Position numbers and translations under genes: made by a program. Below the pieces are notes generated by a model. The model had not been told where the DNA came from. It ran no database searches and saw nothing but the letters and a program-made list of their open reading frames with translations. DNA of 64,000 nucleotides from Neoarius graeffei. Its lineage: Eukaryota > Chordata > Actinopteri > Siluriformes > Ariidae. Shown here one piece after another: positions 1 through 11,200 of the stretch. The stretch lies in NCBI RefSeq assembly GCF_027579695.1, contig NC_083575.1, positions 38,512,154 through 38,576,153 on the forward strand. The letters are read 5' to 3'. The stretch's first letter is position 1, and every line of letters begins with the position of its first letter.

Positions 1-244
1 CACATAGACACAGACAACCATTCACACTCACATTCACACGTACGGTCAATTTAGAGTCACCAGTTAACCTAACCTGCATGTCTTTGGACTGTGGGGGAAA
101 CCGGAGCACCCGGAGGAAACCCACGCGGACACGGGGAGAACATGCAAACTCTGCACAGAAAGGCCCTTGTCGGCCGTTGGGCTCGAACCCGGACCTTTTT
201 GCTGTGAGGCGACAGTGCTAACCACTACACCACCATGCCGCCCC
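1..244 (-). repeat. DANA-like SINE, tRNA head end (copy 1, cut by window edge)
   Basis: Reverse complement of the window-wide SINE. The tRNA-derived head with box B (GGTTCGAGCCC type) and box A (GTGTAGTGGTTAGC type) lies at the right end near 190-244. The body and tail extend beyond the left edge. Confidence 0.9.
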
Positions 245-481
245 GAGATGAGATATACAAAATACAATTTCTCACTTTGCAATAAAACAATAACAAATGG
301 CAGATGAGTTAAAACGACGTCCATATCTGATAATCAACATAAATGGGTTAACACTGAAAAGGTTCATCTGTATTGTGAATCTAGCTGCTATATTAATACA
401 TCCTGTTATGGAGACAGCAGCTTCATCATTTTTTATGAGTGTTGTGTTTACCCACTGTTACCATGTCCTTCTATCCCACAG
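245..481. other. Intron of mucin-like gene, nothing recognised
   Basis: AT-rich sequence between SINE copy 1 and exon a. No coding or repeat signature recognised apart from the polypyrimidine tract before 481. Confidence 0.5.
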
Positions 482-718
482 GGGCCGTCCCTCTTCCAGA
501 GAGGCTTCTATTCACTACTCCACCCCTTACACCCTTTCAAGCTGTGAGCACAGAGGAATTGATGGTATCAGTTAGCCCAGACACACTGGCCAGACTTCAG
601 GAGACGTGCCAAAGCAGCATGCAATGTGTACATGACAGCCTAGCCACAAACAACACCGATCTGGGCCTACAGAGCCTGCAGGATCAAAAGCTAATCTACA
701 AGCTCGCTGTTACCTTTG
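482..718 (+). CDS. Mucin-like gene exon a (first visible exon)
   Basis: Acceptor CCCACAG precedes it and donor GTGAGA follows; phase 1 at both ends. It encodes about 79 residues including [19 protein letters not shown], with a paired-cysteine pattern seen just after the VWD domain in mucin-4-type proteins. Upstream exons are not visible in the first 480 bases. Confidence 0.65.
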
Positions 719-3700
719 GTGAGAACTAATGATCCTAATCAAACAAATGTGGTCATGTGATAATATCCAAAATCCTGACAAGTACCAAAAGTTTCATCTC
801 ATTCTCCTGATTTGATTATTCTTGTAAAATATGTCGGTATTGTCTGAGTTCAAGTGAGGCTGGAATGTTACATTTCACTCTCAACACTGTTAAAGTCGTC
901 AAGATTACTCTGGCTTGCATAAATAATCATTCACTTTAACTTTTGTACATTTAGTAGTGTTACAACCTGGAACTGAAATGGATTTAGTTGGGATAATATG
1001 ACATGAATTAACACGATATAACTCCTACACTGCAAAAAATGATCTCTTGTTGAGAGAAAATATCTTTAATATGGGTGAAGTTATCTATTATTTCTTATTA
1101 GAAGTTTACTAGAACTCAAATATAAGATTATTTAGCTTACTTTGAGACGCTTTTACTAATTTCAAGCCTTAACTTTTCTTATTCTATTGGCAGATAATTT
1201 TGCTCATTTTAAGCATTCAGTTCTAGAAAGAAGCAAAATTATCTGCCAGTAGAATAAGAAAATTTAAGGCTTGAAATTAGTAAAAGTGTCTCAAAGTAAG
1301 CTAAATAATCTTATATTTGAGTTCTAGTAAACTTCTAATCAGAAATAATAGATAAATTCACCCATATTAAAGATATTTTCTCTCAACAAGAGATCATTTT
1401 TTGCAGTGTAATCTACATAAAATAGCGCCCAAACAGCTCATAATACTTTCCAGAACTTTATCCAGGCTTGGTTTTAATGGGTCTTTTGTTTTCATCATGT
1501 TGTTTGTTTAAGTGTGTTCCTTAACAACTTTGGCGTCTTCCAGGAACAGATCTATTTATTTTGCGATCATGTGACACTATAATTGCGCGCAGGTCAACAC
1601 CATTCCACTAATTACATGATTTGTAAAGGCAAATAGTTGCACCAGAACTAATTTAGAGGTTTCACATCCACAGGTGTGAATACGTATGCAATCACAACTT
1701 TTTTAAGTGATTTTTATTTGTAAACAATGTTGAAAATTATATTCATTTCCCCCACTTCATAATTATGGGCTATTTTGTATAGATTTGTGATATATAATAC
1801 CAGTCACACTGTATCATGTGTAAAAGCTTAAAGGGATGAATGCTTGTGCAAGCCACTGTCTGTGTCTGTTGCCGTAATTCTAGTAGACATGTGATATTGG
1901 TAATACGTTAGTTGAAGAGAAATTGGGATATTCCTGGGATAGGCTCTAGATTTACTACGATTCTGACCAGGATAAAGTGGTTACTAAAGATGATGAATGA
2001 AAGAATGAACAAACAAATGGGCAAACGAACATATTTTACTGATATACAGTTGTGGTCAGAAGTTTACATACAGTGACATGAATGTCATCTTGGATATGAA
2101 TGTCATGGCAATATTTGGGCTTTCAGTAATTTCTTTGAACTGTTTTTTTTCTATAGCAGAATGATTGTACAGCATACATCCTTAATTAAAAAACACTAGA
2201 ATTTGGTGCACAAGTTTTAATTTTCTTTGGGCTTTCTGAAATCAACACAGGGTCAAAATTATACATACAGGGTCAAAAATTTACATATGCTCACTTAGAT
2301 TATTAATTCAGAGGTGCTAAAACTTCCAAAATGTCTCTTATCTTGCCAAGGCCAAGGTCTCTTAACTTCCTGTTAGTGATCATGATTGACTACAGCTGGT
2401 AGCTTCTCTGTGCCTTCATAAAAAGGGTTTGTTTACAGCACTCATTGGATTGACCAACACACAGTAAAATGGGAAAGTTCAAGGAGCTCAGTGCAGATTT
2501 GAGAAAGAGGATCACAAATGTACACAACTCTGGAATGTCTCTTGGAGCCATTTCTAAACACCTGCAAATTCCAAGATCAGTTCAAACAACTGTATCCAAG
2601 TTATTGTGAGGTGTAGTCACTTTGCCAAGCCACTTTGCTTCAAGAAAACCCAAACTGTCACCCTCAGCTGAAAGGAAATTGGTTTGGATGGTCAGGAACA
2701 ACCTGGGAACCACCATGGCACAGCCCTGCCATGAACTGGAAGCTGATGGATCGCTGTCTACAGTTCAGATCACCATGGACTAAGAGGCTGCTATCCAAGA
2801 AATAACCCCCTGCTCCAAAATTGACACCTTCAAGCTTAACTAAAGTTTGAAGCTGACCACACAGACAAAGAAAAAAGCCTTCTGGAGGATAGCTGTATGG
2901 TCAGATGAGACAAAGATTGAGTTGTTTGGCCACAATGAGCACCATGTACAGAGGGACACTGTACCAGCTGGTGGTGGTGGTAGGATCATCATGCTCTGGG
3001 GCAGTTTTGCTGCCAGTGGAACTGGTTCATTGCACAAAGTGGATGGAATAATAAAAAAGGAGGACTACCTCAGAATTCGTCAGCATAAACCATCAGGAAC
3101 TTGAACACAACTTGGGACTTGGGAGTTACTACAGGACAATGAACCCAAACATGCATCAGAGCTGGTTGTGGAGGATAAAGCAGGCTAACATTAAGCTTCA
3201 AACAAGCCCTGACTTCAACCTGATTGAAAATATATGGACCGTGCTTAGAAGTCGAGTCCATGCCAAGAAAGAAAAAATTAATTGAACTCTACCAATTCTA
3301 CCATGAAAAGTTACGAAATATCCAACCAGAATTCTGCCAGAAGCTTGTTCATGGTAAACAAAAATGTTTGGTCAAGGTGAATCTTGTGAAGAGACATTTT
3401 ACCCAAATATTAGGTGTACTGTATGTATATTTTTGACCCTGTACGTATAATATTGACCCTGTGTTGATTTCAGAAAACCCAAAGAAAATTAAAACTTGTG
3501 CACCAAATTCTAGTGGGTTTTTTTTTATTAAAGATGTATGCTGTACATTCATTCTGCCACAGAAAAAGAACAGTTCAAAGAAATTACTGAAAGCCCAAAT
3601 ATTGCCATGACATTCATATCCAAGATGACATTCATGTGACTGTATGTAAATTTCTGACCACAACTGTATAAACACACTTGTCTGCTGAATGGATGATATC

Positions 3701-5238
3701 ATGTTCTTAAACAAAAGTGGTATGGAGCACTACTATAGTATTTCTACATCTTTGCCTTCTCTGTATATCAGCTGAAGATAAGCTGATAAAAATGTATTGC
3801 TAGTAAAGGCAAACAAACTAATTTTAAACTTAGGAAAAGGATAGAAATTCTTAGTCACAATAGTCTTGAAAGGTCTGTCCAGAATGCTAAACGAGACCTC
3901 TTCTCTCTTTTGTGTATAAATAAAGCATGATGCAAAGCCTTGTCACGTTGCAAGTTTTGAAATAAAGCTTCCATAAAGATTGCTTTATAAAAGACTTCCT
4001 GTGCTTATACATGGATCAAGAATGCCCAATATAAGTACCTTTCAGTTGAAGGGTTACCATGTTGCCATGTTACCATGTGCAATTAAACTAATGCTAACTT
4101 AACCAAATCATTCCTTTTAACTGGAATGCCCATGAATGACAGGCATGATCATATTACATTATATTTTAAGCTCTGGCAGCACGGTGGTGTAGTGGTTAGC
4201 ACTGTCGCCTCACAGCCAGAAGGTTCTGGGTTTGAGCCCAGTGGCAGACAAGGGCCTTTCTGTGTGGAGTTTGCATGTTCTCCCCATGTCTGCATGGGTT
4301 TCCTCCAGGTGCTCCAGTTTCCCCCACAGTCCAAAGACATGCAGGTTAGGTTAACTGGTGGCTCTAAATTGACCGTAGTGACTGTGTGGGTGTGAATGGT
4401 TGTTTGTCTCTATGTGTCAGCCCTACGATGACTTATCCAGGGTGTACCCTGCCTCTCGCCAATAGTCAGCTGGGATAGGCTCCAGCTTACCCGTGACCCT
4501 GCACAGGATAAGTGGTTACAGATAATGGATGGATGGATTTAAAGCTTTGCCTTATTTTTCCTGGCTCACTATGATTATCTGAAACAGGGAACATGCCACC
4601 CATTTTGAGTGAACCCACAGTGATCCGCTGTAAGGTGAACATTACAGTGAGAGTGCAGTTTGTAGCACAGGATGCTAACAGAGACTCCATCAGCTTCTCC
4701 CTGCTCTATCCACGACCACCTTTGGCCACTATAGGAAGAGGTAAAATTCTCCTAAAGTCACTAATTGCATTCACTTAATTTCAATAAGATAAATGAGCTT
4801 TTCATTGTACTATGGATTGAATTGAGAGGTGAGAGAGACTACTGCTATATCTACGTATTATCTCAGAACACTAGGACATGTTTTCCAGTCAATTTTAATT
4901 ATTATACATACAGGACACTTTTTCGATGGAATAAAAACATGTATTGTATTTCCTTCTAGTGGGTTTCATTCATTTGGTTTGAGAGCATGCAGTATTAATA
5001 GCATATCACTTATCCTATGTGTATTACGTTACTCTACCCAATGGAGAATGAGCGTTGAATATGGTTTACAATATTGCATGGTTGTCAAGACAACATGATG
5101 TCGCATGTCGGCGACGTAAAACTTCTACATTAGCGAGCAACTGTGACAATTTGTAAACAAACATGGCTGCCAGGTTTGCTTCGTTAAATAAGGAAGATTT
5201 TGAGAGAATTTTGAAAGAGAAAGACACGAAAGGAATGT

Positions 5239-5282
<44 letters not shown>

Positions 5283-8200
5283 GGCTGGCTTTTTTGTGGT
5301 ATATCAGATATATTCCTTTCAGCTAGCATGATATTGAACTCATCTTCAACTCGTTCGATATCATGCTAGCTGAATGGAATATATCTGATATACCACTCAA
5401 CGCCAGCCAATATTATTGAAACATTTAGTGATACACCTTCCTTATTGAAAAGGAAGCAGTGAGTTGTAGGCTACATAAAACATTTTATGGCTTTCCTCAG
5501 AGAGGTAACATATTTTTATGTGACTTGTTATGTAACTTGATTATCAGTATAACAGTGTTCTTACTCCTCTGGCAGATGATGGAGTTTTAGTGTGGAGACC
5601 ATTAAATATTCAGCCCGTGCTGCTCACTGTGCAGGTGAGTGACCAAATGTCCAGCTCTGTGCTTATCCCCATTGTGCAGCTCTGCAGCTGTCTGAACGGA
5701 GGAACCTGCCAGTACCAGAGTGTGGCAGAGAACCACTTGCAGGGTAAATTCCAGGTAAATACATTCAGTAGATGACTCTGTTAGATATTTAGAAAGTCAT
5801 CATAGTGTGAGTTCATATCATATCTTGCAGTTTTTGTCCTCCACACACATGCTGCCATTCATCGTCTTCTTAACTCTTATATTCCCAGATTGTAGGGTGT
5901 TTGTGTCCACCAGGTTTTGGTGGAAGATACTGTGGGAATAGAACTGATGTGTGTAAAGGCAAGCCTTGTTTCCCTGGAGTGGACTGCTTCAATCAGAGAG
6001 AAGGGGACAGTTTTAGCTGTGGAGAATGTCCTCCCCACACTGTCTCTAATGACAAAAGAGGTTATAAATGCTTTGAGAATGGTAAGCGTCATTCACTTTA
6101 TGATTAAAAATTTATATTAAGAAGTATATTTCATTTAAATTAAACATTGTCCAAAATCAGGGGCGGCACGGTGGTGTAGTGGTTAGCACTGTCGCCTCAC
6201 AGCAAGAAGGCCCGGGTTCGAGCCCCGTGGCCGGCGAGGGCCTTTCTGTGCGGAGTTTGCATGTTCTCCCCGTGTCTGCGTGGGTTTCCTCCGGGTGCTC
6301 CGGTTTCCCCCACAGTCCAAAGACATGCAGGTTAGGTTAACTGGTGGCTCTAAATTGACCGTAGATGTGAATGTGAGTGTGAATGGTTGTCTGTGTCTAT
6401 TTGTCAGCCCTGTGATGACCTGGCGACTTGTCCAGGGTGTACCCCGCCTTTCGCCCGTAGCCAGCTGGGATAGGCTCCAGCTTGCCTGTGACCCTGTAGA
6501 ACAGGATAAAGCGGCTAGAGATAATGAGATGAGATGAGATGAGATGAGATGAGATGAGATGAGATGAGAAGTATATTTCATTTAAATTAAACATTGTCCA
6601 AAATCAGGGGCGGCACGGTGGTGTAGTGGTTAGCACTGTCGCCTCACAGCAAGAAGGTCTGGGTTCGAGCCCCGTGGCCGGCGAGGGCCTTTCTGTGTGG
6701 AGTTTGCATGTTCTCCCCGTGTCTGCGTGGGTTTCCTCCAGGTGCTCCGGTTTCCCCCACAGTCCAAAGACATGCAGGTTAGGTTAACTGGTGGCTCTAA
6801 ATTGACCGTAGATGTGAGTGTGAATGGTTGTCTGTGTCTATGTGTCAGCCCTGTGATGACCTGGCGACTTGTCCAGGGTGTACCCCGCCTTTCGCCCGTA
6901 GTCGGCTGGGATAGGCTCCAGCTTGCCTGCGACCCTGTAGAACAGGATAAAGCGGCTACAGATAATGAGATGAGATGAGATTGTCCAAAATCAATGAATC
7001 TTGAAAAGGCTGTGCTGAAGGTAGTGTAAATTGCTTTTCTCTTCCTTTAAGTTCTTTAAGCAAAAAATAATGCATTTTTTATGTTATTTAATGGTGTTGA
7101 ACTTGTGAGGTTTTATCTATCTAAAACTGCCTATGCATAAAATATCACTTTAATATTGGGCATCTCCATCATTGTACCCATAAATGGCTTCCTGTCTCAC
7201 CTTCCTTCAGTGAAGGTTTTAAACACATTTTAATGAGCTCCATTTCTTGGCAGCTTGATTTAAGAAAAAAAAAACCTTCACAAGATAGAATTTTATTGTC
7301 AACTAATGTTTCTTATTGTTATCAACAGATTTCTGCCTTCCTCCTTTTCGCTTTCCTTGTCATGAGATGGCAGACTGCTACAGTACCGGTTATAACTACA
7401 CGTGCCACTGTAAGCCTGGCTTTTCTGGTGATGGACGTGAATGCACAGGTATACAGAGACATGACCTCTTACATTGTGCTAAACATTTAAAGACATGCCT
7501 GTTGTCATATGATCCCTGCCACACACAGATATAGATGAGTGTCAGAACCCTGAAACCTGCCCTAATGCAAAGTTTGAGTGTGTGAACACACCTGGCTCAG
7601 TGTACTGCTCCTGCCGCTATCAGAGATCCCTGGAGTCCAGTGGCTGTGGTGACAAACGTTCTTCTTTTGGATCTGTTGTTTCATGACATTGATAAATGAT
7701 ATATATTTTGTTGCTCAACTCTATTATTGATGTTTAATTTTGGTGCTTTGCATTTTTAGGTGATTCTCCAAATCCTACAGGTAAGGCTAGACTTCTCAAA
7801 CCTTCTTTCAGCTAGTGCCCTTCTAGTGTAAAAAAAAAAAAATCCATGAACCTTCTATGACTGCAGCATCATTTATTATATGAATACAATAAATTTACAT
7901 GAATATTAATCACATTAGGCAAATATGTTACATTATATTTATCTATTGGTGCTAATAAAGCTTTTATTCGGGCGGAGGGTGGTGTAGTGGTTAGCACTGT
8001 CGCCTCACAGCAAGAAGGTCCTGGGTTCGAGCCCCGTGGCCGGCGAGGGCCTTTCTGTGTGGAGTTTGCATGTTCTCCCCGTGTCCGCATGGGTTTCCTC
8101 CGGGTGCTCCGGTTTGCCCCACAGTCCAAAGACATGCAGGTTAGGTTAACTGGTGACTCTAAATTGACCGTAGGTGTGAATGTGAGTGTGAATGGTTGTC

Positions 8201-11200
8201 TGTGTCTATGTGTCAGCCCTGCGATAACCTGGCGACTTGTCCAGGGTGTACCTTGCCTCTCGCCCATAGTCAGCTGGGCTAGGCTCCAGCTTGCCTGCGA
8301 CCCTGTAGAACAGGATAAGCGGCTACATATAATGGATGGATGGATGGATATATAGTATATACTATACACCGATCAACCATAAAATTCAAAAAAATGGCAG
8401 GTAAAGTGATTTACATTGATTATGTTGTTACAATGGCATCTGTCAAGGGGTGGGATATATTAATCAGCAAGAGAATGGTCGGTTCTTGAAGTTGATGTGT
8501 TGAAAGCAGGAAAAATGGGCAAGTGTAAGGATCTGAGTGACTTTGACAAGAGCCAAATTATAATGGCAAGATGACTGGGTCTGAACATCTCCAAAATGGC
8601 ACATCTTGTGGGATGTTCCTGGTATGCAGTGGTTAGTACCTACCAAAAGTGGTCCAAGGAAGGACAACCGGTGAACCGGCGACAGGGTCACGGGCAGCCA
8701 AGGGTCATTGATTCTCATGGGGCACGAAGGCTAGCCCATATGGTCCAATCCCACAGAAGAGCTACTGTAGCACAAACTGCTGAAAAAGTTAATGCTGACA
8801 CCTTTCTGTTTTAAAAGAAATAAAAACTGTCAATACTATAAGGATTTAAATAGTATTTGATAATGATACCCAGATACTAATCCTGCCAGACTTCTTAGAA
8901 GTACATCATAGACCCACCGTAGGCCTTATGGAATACCTGAACAGCAGCTATGTTTTATAGAATATTAAGGTTGCCTCTTGTTTTTAGGGTGGAATATTTT
9001 CAATGTCTCCATCACCTGGAGCAGTCAAAAGCCTAGACAACAGCAAGTGAAGCAGGTGAGAGCAGACCTGATGGGTGCAGTACAGCTTGAATTGTGATTC
9101 GAGTTTCTGTTGTTCTTGTGCCTTTGGGCTTAGGTTTCCTCTGGACAGAAAGTCAGAATGGACTCTCTGTTCATTGTGTCTAGTTTCATATTTTCATAGC
9201 CTAAGTAATCCCAGTGTAGCTTGGCTTGATTTCAGAGCAGCATTATATCTCATTATTGAGGCAACAGCATCTGGAATGAATCATAAAACTAATGACTGCA
9301 ATAATTAATTCTTCAACAGCTGGAGCAAATCCTTTCAATGGGTTTCCAGAATAAATTCTACAGTGCCAGAATATTGCTGCCGGACTCAGGATCAGAAGAA
9401 GGGAATGAGTACAGAATCAATGTGTCCAGTGACACTCCTCATTGGTACATCATGGACTACCTGAGCCGAGTCGGTCACTACTACAGCATTACATCTACCT
9501 ATGTAGAAGGTAAAAGAGTGGAAACAATGTGTAAGATGGCTTACATGCTGGTTTTATGATTCTGGTCCTTGTAAAGTTAAAAATGATACATTATACAGGG
9601 TGTTTCAAAAAAATGTGATCTTATTTGAGACGTAAATATCCCAGAAATTACATAGTCTAGGCCAGGGGTTCCCAAACTTTTCCATGCCAAGGCCCCCCAA
9701 ACAGCATTAGCTTCTGGCCAGGGACCCCCTTTGCAAACCCACAGACAATGCTACAAAATATGTAAAGAAACATCAACTTTTAGAATGTTTTCTCTTACTT
9801 TTATTCAATAGTCAATAATTGTTACATTTGTGGTGGCACAGTGGTGTAGTGGTTAGCGCTGTCGCCTCAGAGCAAGAAGGTTCTGGGTTCGAGCCCCATG
9901 GCCGGCAAGGGCCTTTCTGTGCGGAGTTTGCATGTTCTCCCTGTGTCCGTGTGGGTTTCCTCCGGGTGCTCCGGTTTCCCCCACAGTCCAAAGACATGCA
10001 GGTTAGGTTAACTGGTGACTCTAAATTGACCGTAGGTGTGAATGGTTGTCTATGTGTTGCCCTGTGATGACCTGGCGACTTGTCCATGGTGTACCCCGCC
10101 TTTCGCCCATAGTCAGCTGGGATAGGCTCCAGCTTGCCTGTGACCCTGTAGAACAGGATAAAGCGGCTAGAGATAATGAGATGAGATGTTACATTTGTTT
10201 AGCATAAGAATATTATTAACTAGCATGTTTTCAACACAAATATTTTCGCACTGAACAATAAACTGTATAACCTCCTGTAGTACCTGATTCAACTCATTAT
10301 CCATCCTTTTTGCGACCAGTGCCTCACGATGGAGCATGCAGTGTGTGGCCACTACATGCGGGGCCTTCTGCTTAATGAGAGCGGTCACTCCACTGATCTT
10401 CCCGGTCATTGCCGCGGCTCCGTCCGAACATCCCCCCACACAACGGGTCCAGTCCAATCCGTTAGACTTGATGTAATCGTCCAAAACTTGAAAAATGTCT
10501 TTCCCAGTAGTTCTTCTTTCAAGTGCTTTACAAAATAGTATTTCCTCCACAAATCTTTCCTGTGAAATAAATCTGATGTACACAAGCAGTTGGGCCTCAT
10601 TGGATAAATCTGTGCTCTCATCCAGCTGAAGTGCGAAGTATTCGCTGGCTCTCACCTGCTCCAACAGCTGAGCAGATACGTCTTGAGCCATGTCACCAAT
10701 CCGTCGGCTCACGGTGTTATCAGAGAGTGGGACAGCATAGATTTTTTTGGCAGCATCCTCACCAAGCAATTCTCGGACAATGTCTTTGGTGGCTGGTAAA
10801 ATCAAATCTTCTCCAATTGAGTGACGTTTTTTAGCATGAGCAATGTGGTACGAGGCTAAAAATTATGCCATCAGGGCCCGCTCGGGGGCAGTAGCTTGCT
10901 GGGTGAATGCAGCAGATTGCCTGACCAAATGCTCTTCTTTGCGTCTGAAGAAACCTACTGTTTTTTCAGCATCTGTCAGATGTTTTTGTACCAAGTGACG
11001 CTGAAGTTTCGAAGGTTTTAAGCACTCGTTTGACAGGGTCTCCAGACAGAGGACGCATTTCGGGCAATCATGGCCATTTTTCTGTATGGCTGTAAAGCCA
11101 TACTTAATTTATGCTGCCTCATATTTTCGGATTTTAGTTGGCCAGGACTTCTTAGTTTTTTTCGCAGTAGTGTCCTCCACAGCAGGGCTGTTGGTTTGTT

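Noticed and set aside
10329-10834. Plus-strand ORFs inside the hAT element
   Set aside because: The minus-strand frame has the conserved hAT transposase motifs; the plus-strand frames are shadows.
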